In this document: in pieces, positions 41,410-50,535 of the stretch | Layout: every line of letters starts with the position of its first letter | Position numbering within the stretch: the stretch's first letter is position 1 | Assembly: GCF_900111455.1 (NCBI RefSeq) | Contig: NZ_FOIE01000001.1 | Span: 340,852-404,851, forward strand | Reading direction: 5' to 3' | Origin: Geodermatophilus poikilotrophus | Lineage (GTDB): Bacteria > Actinomycetota > Actinomycetes > Mycobacteriales > Geodermatophilaceae | Length of the DNA stretch: 64,000 bases | The notes under the pieces: model-generated | The model's database searches: none | What the model was told of the DNA's origin: nothing | What the model saw: the letters and a program-made list of their open reading frames with translations, nothing else | Program-made: the position numbers and the translations under genes

Positions 41410-41898
41410 GTGGCCACCGCCCTCAACTTCACCGTTCCGCTCAAGCAGGACCCGCAGTCGCAGGAGCGCCTCGCGCACCTGATCGACTCCTTCGCCGAGA
41501 GCATCCAGCCGGCAGTCGACGCTGCCCTCTCCCGCTCCCAGATCGTCCACTTCGCCCGCGTCCTGGTGATCGACCACAAGTACCTGCAGGTCATCACCGA
41601 GTTCGACGGCGATGGCATGGACTACACCGAATTCTTCCGCGAGGAGCTGGGACCGGTGTTCCAGGCGATCTTCGCTCTGGCCGAGGGGGCTCCTGCCTGG
41701 GAGGACCTGAACAACCCGAACTCCTTCTACGAGTACACCGCCAACCTGAACCTCCACTCGCTCGGCTCCTCGACCGTCGGCAACGACGGGCGCGGATACC
41801 TGTTCTCGGCCGTGGGCGACCGGACGGTCCGCGAGCTCCAGGCGGCGCTGCGCGAGAGCAGCCCGGCCCCGGACAGCTCGCTGGCCCCCTCGACCTGA
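41410..41898 (+). CDS. small protein paired with Dyp-type peroxidase (barrel-like, unknown)
   Basis: 162 residues, GTG start with CAGGAGA eight bases upstream. Visible strands and helices: ALNFTVPLKQDPQSQERLAH, IVHFARVLVIDHKYLQVITE, then FDGDGMDYTEFFREELGPVF and YEYTANLNLHSLGSSTVGND. The HFAR-V-D segment followed by a strand and FDGD resembles proteins often adjacent to heme peroxidases and lipoxygenases (remembered similarity). 53 bases before the Dyp peroxidase gene in the same direction, so it is likely an operon partner, perhaps binding substrate. Nothing catalytic is recognised. Confidence 0.7.
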   Translation: MATALNFTVPLKQDPQSQERLAHLIDSFAESIQPAVDAALSRSQIVHFARVLVIDHKYLQVITEFDGDGMDYTEFFREELGPVFQAIFALAEGAPAWEDLNNPNSFYEYTANLNLHSLGSSTVGNDGRGYLFSAVGDRTVRELQAALRESSPAPDSSLAPST

Positions 41899-41951
41899 CC
41901 GGTCCCGGCTCGAGCCGTGCCGGAACCAGAGCGGAGGATGGTGCAGTCGCG

Positions 41952-43304
41952 ATGAGGATCCAGTTCGACAACGTCCAGGGCGTGGTCGTCCACCTCTACC
42001 GGCGCCCGGCCGCCCGGCACCTGCTCCTCCGTTTCGGTGGCGAAGCCGGCGCACGCACGTTCGTGCGCCGGCTCCTCCCCCGGATCACCATGGCCGACCG
42101 TTCCCCCGACTCTGCGCCGGACCCGTTGCTCAATCTCGGGATCACCGCTGCGGGGTTGCGCGCTCTGGGGGTGCCGGAGTCCGTGCTGGCCACACTCGAC
42201 GCGGTCTACCGGAAGGGCCCGGACCCAGGTCCGCTGGGAGACGTGCCCGGCAGTCGCAGCGACCCCGCCCACTGGTGGGAGGGGCAGTTCACCACCCAGG
42301 ACGTGCACTGCATCGTCCACCTCCACACCCGCTCGAAGGACGCGCTGCAGCTGCCCTCGACCGAGATCCGCGACCTGGCCCGGAGCGCCGGTGTCACCGA
42401 GCTGATCCCCAGGGAGGACGGCACGGTGCTGGACGCCCACTCGCTGGGTGGACGCAAGCTGCACTTCGGCTACACCGATGGCATCTCCCACCCCGACATC
42501 AGCTGGGACGACGCCTCGGCCACGCCCGGGCAGCAGGACTTCCGGCACTTCCTGCTCGGTTACCCCACGACCCCCATCAGCTCCGCACCGCCGCCGGGAC
42601 CCGCTGCCGATCTGGTGCGCGACAGCAGCTACGGCGCATTCCGCTGGGTCCACCAGGACGTCGCCACCTTCAACGAGTTCCTGCACACCCACGGCCCCGA
42701 ACTCTTCCCGCAGCTCCCGCAGGTCGACGCCGAAGAACTGCTGGCGGCCAAGCTGATGGGTCGCTGGCGCGACGGAACCCCGCTCGTGCTCTCCCCCGAC
42801 CGCCCGGACCCGACCCTGGCCGCCGCGAACGACTTCGGCTACGGGCAGCAGGACCCCCACGGCTACCGCTGCCCGTTCTCTGCCCACATCAGGGTGGTCA
42901 ACCCACGCGACCAGCAACTCGACTCCGTCGTCGTCGAGGGGGTGCCCAGCGTCATCCGCCGCGGGATGCCCTACGGTCCCCCGCTGGAATCCGCCCAGGA
43001 CGACGGCGCGGACCGGGGCATCATCGGGTTGTTCCTGTGCAGCGATCTGCGCCGCCAGGTCTACACGCTGACCGACTGGATGAAGCAGAACGACTTCAGC
43101 CCGGTCTACGACAGCAACCGCCGCGTCCAGGACCCGCTCATGGGCAACCGGGCCGCACCCGGCACCGAGCCGACCTTCATCCTCCCCGGCGAGAGCGGCA
43201 CCACGACCATCAGGGAGCTGCCCGACTTCGTGCACACCAAAGGCACGGCTCTCCTGCTCTACCCCAGCAAGAGGACCCTGCACGAGGTCGCAGTCCAGCC
43301 CTGA
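41952..43304 (+). CDS. Dyp-type heme peroxidase
   Basis: 450 residues. The dye-decolourising peroxidase signature GxxDG is GYTDG at 173-177 (catalytic Asp176), with HFGYTDGISHPDISW around it. Proximal heme ligand: His312 in CPFSAHIRVVNPRD, the class V-like arrangement; KLMGRWRDGTPL and RRGMPYGPPL also fit that group. Uses hydrogen peroxide to oxidise dyes, phenols or lignin-like compounds. No signal or Tat peptide, so probably cytoplasmic or in a compartment. ATG at 41952. The short upstream gene is co-directional. A small hairpin overlaps the stop. Confidence 0.92.
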   Translation: MRIQFDNVQGVVVHLYRRPAARHLLLRFGGEAGARTFVRRLLPRITMADRSPDSAPDPLLNLGITAAGLRALGVPESVLATLDAVYRKGPDPGPLGDVPGSRSDPAHWWEGQFTTQDVHCIVHLHTRSKDALQLPSTEIRDLARSAGVTELIPREDGTVLDAHSLGGRKLHFGYTDGISHPDISWDDASATPGQQDFRHFLLGYPTTPISSAPPPGPAADLVRDSSYGAFRWVHQDVATFNEFLHTHGPELFPQLPQVDAEELLAAKLMGRWRDGTPLVLSPDRPDPTLAAANDFGYGQQDPHGYRCPFSAHIRVVNPRDQQLDSVVVEGVPSVIRRGMPYGPPLESAQDDGADRGIIGLFLCSDLRRQVYTLTDWMKQNDFSPVYDSNRRVQDPLMGNRAAPGTEPTFILPGESGTTTIRELPDFVHTKGTALLLYPSKRTLHEVAVQP

Positions 43305-43313
43305 CCAAAGGGC
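43298..43313 (+). terminator. hairpin at the end of the Dyp unit
   Basis: GCCCT-GACCAA-AGGGC, a five-base-pair stem with six-base loop that includes the stop codon of the peroxidase gene. No T tract follows, so it may be a weak terminator or end-protection hairpin. Confidence 0.4.
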
Positions 43314-43533
43314 GGGATGGGGCGATGCGCGCAAGGCGCCACCGCCCCCGACCCTGGAGCACGCGGCAGCTGCGCGCCGAAGGGGACGAGGTGGCGGCCC
43401 ATCCGGCCGTCTGCTCTGGGGCCCTCGTGCACCCGTGTCGTACGTAGTCCTGACAGCCCTCGTGGAGCGGCGCCGCAGCCCCCCACGCGGGGTGCACGTG
43501 CTGGTGGACGGTGGGCGTGGACGCGGTCCGTGC

Positions 43534-44238
43534 TCAGGGAAGTGGAGCCGCGGCTGCGTCGCCACGCTGATCGATGACGGCGTCCGCGCCGGTCGCCGCT
43601 GCGATGCTGACGCCGTCCGCCACGGCCTGCCGCCACGTGCCCTCCCGCTCGTCGACCTCTCGGGTCATGGCGATCACGGCGTCGAGGTGTTCCCGCGGGA
43701 CGACGACGACGCCGCTGGCGTCCCCGCGGACCACGTCACCGGGATGGACCACGACCCCACCGACCTGCACCGGGACGTTGATGGCCCCCGGCCCCTCGTT
43801 GGACCCGGTGGCGGGATGGGTGCCGCGGGCGAACGTCGGGAGGCCGACCTCGTCGATCCCCGCGACGTCGCGCACCGCCCCGTCGACGACGACGCCCACG
43901 ACGCCCCGCCTGACGAGGGCACCCGCGATGATGTCGCCGAGGACGGCGGCGTCCGCCCTGCCACCGCCGTCGACGGCGACCACGTCCCCGGACTGGGTCA
44001 CGTCCGGCATCTTGAGCACGAAGAGGATGTCTCCCGGCTTGGTCCAGACCGTGACCGCGGGGCCGCAGAACTCCGCTCCCCCGGCGATCCGGCCGAGCCC
44101 GGGTCCGACCACCCCCACCGGCCCGCCGCAGTCGGCGATCTGGGTGGTGGCGAACCCCGCCAGGGCCGTGACCGCCGCAGCCGGGGGGCGCTCGATCGAC
44201 TCGACGACCACCCACTGCTGGGCGTGCGACTTGCTCAT
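43534..44238 (-). CDS. RraA-family protein (HMG/CHA aldolase-like)
   Basis: 234 residues of the RraA/4-hydroxy-4-methyl-2-oxoglutarate aldolase family. Motifs: AVLGDIIAGALVRRGVVG, VVVDGAVRDVAGIDE (Arg and Asp binding the keto acid and metal) and FARGTHPATGSNE. RraA in E. coli inhibits RNase E; in actinobacteria most members are aldolase-like and cleave 4-hydroxy-2-oxo acids. The ATG at 44238 has GGAGG six bases upstream. Transcribed alone; no aromatic degradation genes adjacent. Confidence 0.9.
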   Translation of the reverse strand: MSKSHAQQWVVVESIERPPAAAVTALAGFATTQIADCGGPVGVVGPGLGRIAGGAEFCGPAVTVWTKPGDILFVLKMPDVTQSGDVVAVDGGGRADAAVLGDIIAGALVRRGVVGVVVDGAVRDVAGIDEVGLPTFARGTHPATGSNEGPGAINVPVQVGGVVVHPGDVVRGDASGVVVVPREHLDAVIAMTREVDEREGTWRQAVADGVSIAAATGADAVIDQRGDAAAAPLP

Positions 44239-44611
44239 GCCTCGACCTCCGGCTGCGCGGTGTCGCGGTCGGGGGGCGACCGGAGGACGGGAGCACCGGG
44301 GACCTCCGCGCCACTGGGACCGGCGACGCTCACCGCTCCGCGCGGCTGTCGCCGCGCCACCAGGGGTGCGCACGTGGTTCCCGGTGTCGGCGGACTCCCC
44401 GGGACGGTCGGCCCCGTGGCGGTGGTCGTCATCGTCGGTGCACCCCCCTCGTCGGGTCCTGCGCTCGGCTGACGCGCCACCGGTCCGCCGTCGCGCAGGA
44501 CTACCACCCCCGGCCGGGGTCCACCAGAGACACCGGCCCGGGCTCACCGACGGGTCCGCGCCGACGGCAGCGGAGCGCCGCCGAGCCGGGGCGCGCCACG
44601 CGCAGGTCGGG
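44239..44611. other. gene-free region
   Basis: 373 bases between RraA and DUF3500 genes. No gene, repeat or RNA recognised. Confidence 0.4.
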
Positions 44612-45778
44612 TCAGCCGTGGTGCGCCGCGCGGTGCCGGGCGAGCACGTCGAGGCCGAAGTCGGAGCCGGGATCGCGCCACACGGAGTGCGCGTGGTTGG
44701 CGCCGCGCTGCGTGTTGTCCCACTCGGCCAGCAGGCGTGGACCCTGCAGGCGGTAGTAGTGCGGTTCCCCGGGGGTCGTCGGGCCGGCCCAGGCGACGTG
44801 GACGGCGTCGAGCGCGGCCTCGTCGTCGTAGCGACGCACCGGGGACACCTCGGGCGGCACGCGGTCGAGGTAGGTCCCCAGGAGCGCCCGCAGCATCCCG
44901 CGCTGCTCGGCGTCCAGCTCGGACGCCGGCACGCCCCGCGGCTCGGCGGTGTACTCGACGGCCGCGTGGTCGTCGTCCTCGTAGCCGGCGGCATCGTCGA
45001 TCGCATCGCTCAGGGCCTGCAGCCTGGCCTGCTCGCCGGCGTCCGGGAACCGCTCGTCCCGCCAGATGCCGGCGAGCGGGATCACCCGGTCCCCCGGGGA
45101 CACGACGGTGCGGTTGGCGGTGACCAGGTCCGACGGCGCCTTGGGCAGCAGCACGGCACGGGCCGCGAGCTCCGGTGGCAACGAGCGGACCAGGTCCCGC
45201 GCTAGGTCCTCGACGCGGGCCAGCGGCCGGTTGACCGCACCGCCGAGCAACGGCGACGTGGCGGGGTCGGCCCCGAGGAAGCACGGCGTCGTCGACACGA
45301 GCGCGCCGTCCACGACCAGGTTGTTCAGCGACACGTGGTGCCCGCCGAACCGCCACCCCCACATGCCGCCGGCACCCGGCTCGCCGAAGACGCGCAGGTA
45401 GTACAGGCCGGGATCGCGGCCGCGCTCCCGGTCGAACCGGGTGACGAAGCCCTCGACCTGGTCGAGCACGTTCTCCAGGCCGACGACCGTCGCCACCGTG
45501 ACGTAGCCGGGCGTGGACAGCCCGGTGGCGACGAGCCGCATCGCCGCCCGCTGCTGGGCCGGCCGTTGCGCGTGGAAGGTCAGGCCGCCGTGGTCGGTGG
45601 GGGTGTAGAACCAGCGCCGGCGCTCGGCGTCGGAGGGGTCGTCCCCCGGGGCCGCTCCGACGGCGATCCGTCGCTGCTCGGCGTCCAGGCCGTCCACCCA
45701 GGCGCCCGCCGCCTCGGCCATCCGGGCGGCCACGTCGCGAGCGGGGACGTCGTCGGTTCCGGTCCCGGCAGCGGTCAC
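44612..45778 (-). CDS. DUF3500 domain protein
   Basis: 388 residues. DUF3500 segments: WFYTPTDHGGLTFHAQRPAQ near the N-terminus, GLYYLRVFGEPGAGGMWGWR, FGGHHVSLNNLVVDGALVST, and near the end HYYRLQGPRLLAEWDNTQRG followed by HAHSVWRDPGSDFGLDVL. Conserved HH and NxHxHxxW patterns suggest a metal or heme-like site (inference). No signal peptide. GTG start. The family has no established function. It diverges from a quinol-monooxygenase-like gene. Confidence 0.88.
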   Translation of the reverse strand: MTAAGTGTDDVPARDVAARMAEAAGAWVDGLDAEQRRIAVGAAPGDDPSDAERRRWFYTPTDHGGLTFHAQRPAQQRAAMRLVATGLSTPGYVTVATVVGLENVLDQVEGFVTRFDRERGRDPGLYYLRVFGEPGAGGMWGWRFGGHHVSLNNLVVDGALVSTTPCFLGADPATSPLLGGAVNRPLARVEDLARDLVRSLPPELAARAVLLPKAPSDLVTANRTVVSPGDRVIPLAGIWRDERFPDAGEQARLQALSDAIDDAAGYEDDDHAAVEYTAEPRGVPASELDAEQRGMLRALLGTYLDRVPPEVSPVRRYDDEAALDAVHVAWAGPTTPGEPHYYRLQGPRLLAEWDNTQRGANHAHSVWRDPGSDFGLDVLARHRAAHHG

Positions 45779-45920
45779 GGCCGGAATGTAGCCCCGCAGT
45801 CCGCCGGCCCGCCGCGAGAGCAGTGCCGCTCCGTCCCGGCCTGCGGCGTCGGCGTCCCGGCCCTAGCGTCGTCCACCTCCCGCCCCGCCGGCGGCTGCCG
45901 GCTCCCTCCGGAGGTGTCCC

Positions 45921-46241
45921 GTGCCCACTCCCACCGACGATCGGCGCGACCTGCTCACCGTCATCGCCTACATGCGTGCGGCCCCCGGCAAGCGGGACGA
46001 GCTGCGCGCGGCGCTCGAGGCGCTGGTCGAGCCCACCAGCGGGGAGAAGGGGTACGTCAACTACGACCTGCACCAGGGCATCGGGGACCCCGACCAGTTC
46101 TTCTTCTACGAGAACTGGGAGTCCGACGCCGACCTGGACGCCCACCTCGACGCGCCGCACCTGCGCGACTTCGCCGCCCGGATCCCCGAACTGCTCGACG
46201 ACAGCGGGCTGTCGGTCAACCGCGTGCGCCGCATCGCCTGA
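45921..46241 (+). CDS. antibiotic biosynthesis monooxygenase-type (YgiN-like) protein
   Basis: 106 residues, a single ABM ferredoxin-like domain: LTVIAYMRAAPGKRDELRAA, then EKGYVNYDLHQGIGDPDQFF and FYENWESDADLDAHLDAPHL, the classic F-Y-E-x-W and LxxHL pattern of YgiN/quinol monooxygenases. They act as cofactor-free quinone oxygenases or as small-molecule binders. GTG at 45921 with GGAGG six bases upstream. Downstream gene on the same strand after 154 bases. Confidence 0.92.
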   Translation: MPTPTDDRRDLLTVIAYMRAAPGKRDELRAALEALVEPTSGEKGYVNYDLHQGIGDPDQFFFYENWESDADLDAHLDAPHLRDFAARIPELLDDSGLSVNRVRRIA

Positions 46242-46395
46242 GGGGCGCCCGGGCTCACGACGAGCCGACCTCCGAGGGCTGGTCCGCGGAGGTCGGTCGG
46301 GCCACCGCCGTGGTCGGCGCCGCGTCCTCCAGCCAGGCGGCGAGCGCGGCGCTGCACGGATGGTCGCGCCCGGCTCGACGGGGCACCATCCGGGC

Positions 46396-47301
46396 GTGGA
46401 CTTCGCCCAGGCGCAGCAGGTCTTCCTCACTCTCCCCGACGCCGACCGCCCTGCTGCCGGGGTGCCCGACACCCCTGCCCGCAGGCTGCGCGACGCCGCG
46501 GAGCCGATCGCCACCATCAGCATCTGGGGCCGGCAGCTCAACGAGCGGCTGTCCGCCCTGGGGCTGGACTTCCTCACCGGCTACGTCTGGGCGCGAGCGG
46601 CGCCGATGGGCGAGCCGGCCGCTCCGGTGGTCGTCGCGGCCTCCGGGGTCTTCGAGCCGGGGCTCATCACCGGGCTCTACGAGCAGGCGCGCAGCACGGC
46701 CACCCGCGACGACGTGCTCGCCGCACGGGAACAGGGGGCGGTGGAGTCGCTGCGCGCACTGCTCCCGGACGCCGACGTGACCGACGCGGTCGCCGCGCTG
46801 CGCCGCGGCACCGACGTCGCCGCGCAGCACCTGGTCGGCCGCCCGCTCTTCGCCGGCCTCGTGTCGCTGCCCTGGCCCCACGACCCCCTCGGCCAGCTCT
46901 GGCACGCCGCGGTGATGCTGCGCGAGTACCGGGGCGACGTCCACCTGGCCGCCAACGTCGCCGCGGACCTCACCGGCGTGCAGATGAACCTGGTGACCGA
47001 GTACTGGGTCGGCTGGCCGCACACCGAGTACGCCGGCACCCGCGGTTGGTCGGCGGAGGCGATGGCCGAGGCGGACGCCGACCTGGTGCGGCGCGGGCTG
47101 GTCGCCGACGGGGCGCTCACCGAGCAGGGCCGGCGGCTGCGCGACGGCATCGAGGAGCAGACCGAGGCCGCCCTCGCGCCGGTGCTGGACGCGATCGGCC
47201 CCGAGCTGCCCGCGCTCACCCGGCAGCTCGACGAGTGGTCGGCGGCGATCGTCACCGGCGGCGCGGCCCCGCCCGACGTCTACAAGCGGATCAGCGGCTG
47301 A
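46396..47301 (+). CDS. SCO6745-family protein
   Basis: 301 residues. Contains the family landmarks LSALGLDFLTGYVWARAAPM, FYEPGL-like FEPGLITGLYEQARS, LPWPHDPLGQLWHAAVMLRE, YRGDVHLAANVAADLTGVQM and a winged-helix-like C-terminus (EADADLVRRGLVADGALTEQ). MarR-like ligand-binding proteins annotated as SCO6745 family, function unknown. GTG at 46396 chosen; an ATG twelve codons earlier is possible. No obvious ribosome site, so possibly leaderless. Confidence 0.8.
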   Translation: MDFAQAQQVFLTLPDADRPAAGVPDTPARRLRDAAEPIATISIWGRQLNERLSALGLDFLTGYVWARAAPMGEPAAPVVVAASGVFEPGLITGLYEQARSTATRDDVLAAREQGAVESLRALLPDADVTDAVAALRRGTDVAAQHLVGRPLFAGLVSLPWPHDPLGQLWHAAVMLREYRGDVHLAANVAADLTGVQMNLVTEYWVGWPHTEYAGTRGWSAEAMAEADADLVRRGLVADGALTEQGRRLRDGIEEQTEAALAPVLDAIGPELPALTRQLDEWSAAIVTGGAAPPDVYKRISG

Positions 47302-47376
47302 TCCGCGTGGCACCCGGCGTGCCACCGGTACCACGTCGCCCACGGCGGTGACCACGCCCGGATGCGCGCCGAGGAC

Positions 47377-48219
47377 TCACGCGCGGCGGACCGTCGGTGG
47401 TTGGCCGGTGCTGCCCCGGTTCACGCCCGCCAGCCCCCGTGCCCGCGGCTCACCGCCGTAGGCGGCGTGCATGCGCGGCCCGGCGGCGCGCAGCCCACCA
47501 TCGACGGTGATCTCCTCGCCGGTCACGAACCGGGCCGCGTCGCCGGCCAGGAAGGCGATGACCTCGGCGACGTCCTCGGGGGTCCCCAGGTCCGGCCACG
47601 GCTGCGCCTGCCGCATCACCGCCCGCGCCGTCTCCAGGTCCGGACCGATCAACGGCGTGACGATCAGCCCCGGGCACACGGTGTTCACCCGGATCCGGTC
47701 GCCGGCCAGCTCGGCGGCAGCGACCCGACCGAGGTTGAGCACCGCAGCCTTGGCAGCCGAGTACGCCTGCGGGCCGGCGCCACCGCTGAACGCCGCCACC
47801 GAGGCCGTGTTCACGATCGACCCGCCCCGACCGGCGGCCTGCATGGCCCGGGCTCCGTGCTTGATGCCGAGGAACACGCTGCGCACCAGCACGGCGAACG
47901 TGTAGTCCCAGTCCGCCACGGCGATGTCGGTGAGCGCGCCGAAGGCACCGCCCACGCCGGCGTTGTTCACCACGCAGTCGATGCGGCCGAACTCCGCCAC
48001 GCAGGCCCCCACCGCTCCGGCCACGTCGGCCTCCTCGGACACGTCGGCCCGGACGAACCGCACGTCCGCGCCGAGCTCTGCCGCCGTCCGCTCGCCGTTC
48101 TCCGCGTTGAGATCGGCCAGGACCACCTGCCACCCCTCGGCGACCAGCCGGGCGACGGTCGCGCGGCCGATCCCGCTGGCGCCGCCGGTGACCAGCGCTG
48201 CTCGAGCCGCCGCGGTCAC
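47377..48219 (-). CDS. SDR family oxidoreductase
   Basis: 280 residues. Classical short-chain dehydrogenase: TGGASGIG cofactor motif at 11-18, NNAGVG near 88, catalytic Ser in NTASVAAFSG and YSAAK (Tyr/Lys), and CPGLIVTPL. The C-terminal ~30 residues after ITVDGGLRAAG are an extension beyond the usual SDR end (~250 residues). Acts on an alcohol/ketone with NAD(P)(H); substrate unknown. GTG start at 48219. Repeat copy F lies 120-160 bases upstream. Confidence 0.9.
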   Translation of the reverse strand: MTAAARAALVTGGASGIGRATVARLVAEGWQVVLADLNAENGERTAAELGADVRFVRADVSEEADVAGAVGACVAEFGRIDCVVNNAGVGGAFGALTDIAVADWDYTFAVLVRSVFLGIKHGARAMQAAGRGGSIVNTASVAAFSGGAGPQAYSAAKAAVLNLGRVAAAELAGDRIRVNTVCPGLIVTPLIGPDLETARAVMRQAQPWPDLGTPEDVAEVIAFLAGDAARFVTGEEITVDGGLRAAGPRMHAAYGGEPRARGLAGVNRGSTGQPPTVRRA

Positions 48220-48339
48220 CGGTGCCCGATCCGCTCTGGTCGCGGTCGGTCGGGGCAGCCGATGGGCACGAGGTTCCTCCTGCAGCCGACGCCTGTGTCA
48301 CCGGGCGGACACCGTACCGACGTGCTGGTCAGGTCATCG

Positions 48340-48379
48340 GCATCAGCGTGCGCAGGTGTCGCGTCGCCCCTCCGACACC
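48340..48379 (+). repeat. dispersed intergenic repeat, copy F
   Basis: GCATCAGCGTGCGCAGGTGT, then CGCGTCGCCCCTCCGACACC. Same strand as copies A-E though 30 kb away. The arm GTGTC/GACAC is preserved with an altered loop. Confidence 0.6.
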
Positions 48380-48431
48380 GACTTGCACCGCGCGGCTCCG
48401 GGGCGCGAAGCAGGTCGGCGTCGGCACGGGA

Positions 48432-49358
48432 TCATACGGAGAAGACCGAGGTCAGGGCCGGTGCCACGTCCCGGTGGTCGCGCACCAGCCGGAACCGACC
48501 GCGCCCGAGGCGTGCGAGGTCGCGACCGAGCTCGACGTCGTCCTCGCCGGAGACGTCGAGCAGGACGTCGAGCCGCGGCAACCCGGCAGCCGTGAGGCGG
48601 GGATCCGGGCCGGCGTTGTGCACGCAGTCCGACAGCAGGAGCACCCGGGCGTCCCGCGGGTGGACCCCGGCCAGTTGCCGGCCGGCGACCTGCAGGGCGA
48701 ACGCCACGTTCGTCAGCCCCCGGGCCGGGAGGCGCAGCAGCAGGTCCAGCACCCGCTGCGGCGGCACCGGTTCGCCCAGGCGGACGAGCACCGCGGCGTC
48801 GGACCAGAAGGCGACGACGGCGAGCCGGTCGCGGTGCAGCTCGCCGGCGAGCGCGCCCACCGCCGCCGCCGCCGTCCGCACCCGCTCCCCCCTCATCGAC
48901 CCGGACACGTCGACGACCAAGACCACCGAGCGCCGGGTCCGCTCCCGCTCCCGGACGACGACGTCCTCGTCGGCCGGCAGCGGCGTGCCGGCCAGCACGT
49001 CGAGCGTCCGGTCCAGGTCGATGTCGTCGGAGCCCGCCCGGTAGGGCACGCTCTCCAGCTCGCCGAGCCCACGGCGGGCCCGGGTGTCCCGTCGGGGCCG
49101 CGGCACGGCCAGACGGGCGGCGATCTCCCTGGCCCGCTGCCGCACCGACCGCTCGTCCGCCGAGGCCGGGTCCAGGTCGGCCAGCGGGATCACCGCGGCG
49201 GGCTCACCGGACTCCCCCGCCGCCGTGCTCCCGCCGGGCCGCGGCCCCGGCCCGCGCCGGCTCCGGTCACCGGCGGTGAGCACCAGGGCGCCGCCGCCCC
49301 CGGGCGCCGGCGCGAACACGGAGGGGTCCGTGCTGAGCTGCTTGGGCTTGCGCCGCAA
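48432..49358 (-). CDS. VWA-domain protein (CoxE/MoxR partner type)
   Basis: 308 residues with a C-terminal von Willebrand A domain: MIDAS motif VVDVSGSM (Asp150, Ser152, Ser154), metal-coordinating Thr in ARGLTNVAFAL and Asp in LLLSDCVHNAG. The N-terminal half is Arg-rich and unassigned. It begins with TTG at 49358, the only allowed start in frame after the upstream stop, with GGGAGG about eleven bases upstream. Partner of the MoxR ATPase 70 bases upstream: MoxR/VWA pairs act as metal-cofactor or protein-complex chaperones. The client is not in view; several oxidoreductase genes lie nearby. Confidence 0.85.
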   Translation of the reverse strand: MRRKPKQLSTDPSVFAPAPGGGGALVLTAGDRSRRGPGPRPGGSTAAGESGEPAAVIPLADLDPASADERSVRQRAREIAARLAVPRPRRDTRARRGLGELESVPYRAGSDDIDLDRTLDVLAGTPLPADEDVVVRERERTRRSVVLVVDVSGSMRGERVRTAAAAVGALAGELHRDRLAVVAFWSDAAVLVRLGEPVPPQRVLDLLLRLPARGLTNVAFALQVAGRQLAGVHPRDARVLLLSDCVHNAGPDPRLTAAGLPRLDVLLDVSGEDDVELGRDLARLGRGRFRLVRDHRDVAPALTSVFSV

Positions 49359-49427
49359 CGGCCGGAGGCCTCCCGGGCGCCGTCCGGACCCCCGTCGCTG
49401 CAGCGGCGACGCGGCCGCGACCGCCCT

Positions 49428-50429
49428 TCAACCGGGCTCCGCGGTCGCAGGGCCGAGCAGGAAGTGGTCCTCCCACACCTGCCGGACCACGTCCTCGGGG
49501 GACTCCTCGATCGTCTCGTCGAGGTGGATCCGGCCGGACAGCGCCATCAGCGCGGCGTCCAGCACCAGGGCCGTGTAGGCCTCCGGCAGCCCGCGCGGGG
49601 GCTCGACGGCGGGCTCGTCCGGCACACCGACCCCGCGGATGGCGGCCAGCTGGGCGGCGACCAGGACCAGGTCGATGGCGCCTCGCACACTGCTGCCCTG
49701 CTGCACGTCCTCCCGGTCGCGCGTGGCGCGAGCGAGCCCGACGGCGTCGGCGACCAGCCGCGGCGAGTCGATGCCGGTGCGCCGGACGACGATCCCGCGT
49801 TCGGCGGCCGCGTCCTGGTAGGTGACGGCCAGCCGGCACAGCCGGTCGTGCACCGACGTCGACAGCCGGGTCGTGCCGATGTTGTCGTACGGGTTCATCG
49901 ACGCGATCACCCGGAACGTGGGCGCGGCGTCGACCGTCCCCACCCGCGGCACGGCGATCCGCCGCTCGGCCATCGCGGTCAGCATCGTGTTCAGGGTGTC
50001 CTCCGGGGCCCGGTTGAACTCCTCCACGTAGAGGAACCCCCCGGTGCGCATCGCCTCCACGAGCGGTCCCGGCACGAAGTTCTCCTCCGAGTAGTCCTCG
50101 CGCAGCACCCGCGCCGGGTTGTGGTGGCCCACCAGGCGGGAGGGCGTGAGGTCGGCGTTGCCCTCGACGAAGAGCAGCGGGATCCCCCACTCGGCCGTGA
50201 TCGCGCGCAGCAGCGTGGACTTCGACGTCCCCGGCGGTCCCTCCAGCAGCACGTCGCGCCCGGCAGCGACCGCCGCCAGCAGGAGGTCCAGCTCCCGGTC
50301 CCGGCCGACCAGGTGGCCGGCGATCCGACGCCGTGCTTCCTGGACCGCAGCACCGTCGTCCCGGGTGACGCGGCCACTGGTGAGGACGGGGTCGGACGTG
50401 TCCTCGCTGCGTGCAGAGTCGGTGTTCAG
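49428..50429 (-). CDS. MoxR-family AAA+ ATPase, probable CTG start
   Basis: 333 residues. Walker A EGPPGTSKSTLL, Walker B FLYVEEFNRAPEDTL, sensor ASMNPYDNIGTTRLS and arginine finger region; the order matches MoxR ATPases. The first ATG/GTG/TTG in frame is GTG 50252, just before Walker A, which would remove the conserved N-terminal helix region; upstream codons encode AGHLVGRDRELDLLLAAVAA, a standard MoxR N-terminus. CTG at 50429 has GGAGG with five-base spacing and gives the full protein. Acts with the adjacent VWA protein as a chaperone pair. A sequencing error at the start codon is an alternative explanation. Confidence 0.82.
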   Translation of the reverse strand: MNTDSARSEDTSDPVLTSGRVTRDDGAAVQEARRRIAGHLVGRDRELDLLLAAVAAGRDVLLEGPPGTSKSTLLRAITAEWGIPLLFVEGNADLTPSRLVGHHNPARVLREDYSEENFVPGPLVEAMRTGGFLYVEEFNRAPEDTLNTMLTAMAERRIAVPRVGTVDAAPTFRVIASMNPYDNIGTTRLSTSVHDRLCRLAVTYQDAAAERGIVVRRTGIDSPRLVADAVGLARATRDREDVQQGSSVRGAIDLVLVAAQLAAIRGVGVPDEPAVEPPRGLPEAYTALVLDAALMALSGRIHLDETIEESPEDVVRQVWEDHFLLGPATAEPG

Positions 50430-50535
50430 CGTCTCCTCCCCGGAGACCCGACGGGTCCGGGACGTCGACCACTCCCCCGCCCGGGGGCCGCCCGTCGACC
50501 CGGTCGACGGAGGCCGCCGGAGGATTCCCCGAGCG

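Noticed and set aside
41010..41618. Minus-strand frame across the start of the Dyp partner gene
   Set aside because: Antisense to a gene with a good ribosome site and fold-like sequence; no motif of its own.
50252..50254. GTG at 50252 as the MoxR start
   Set aside because: It lies directly before the Walker A motif and would remove the conserved N-terminal segment that is encoded upstream.
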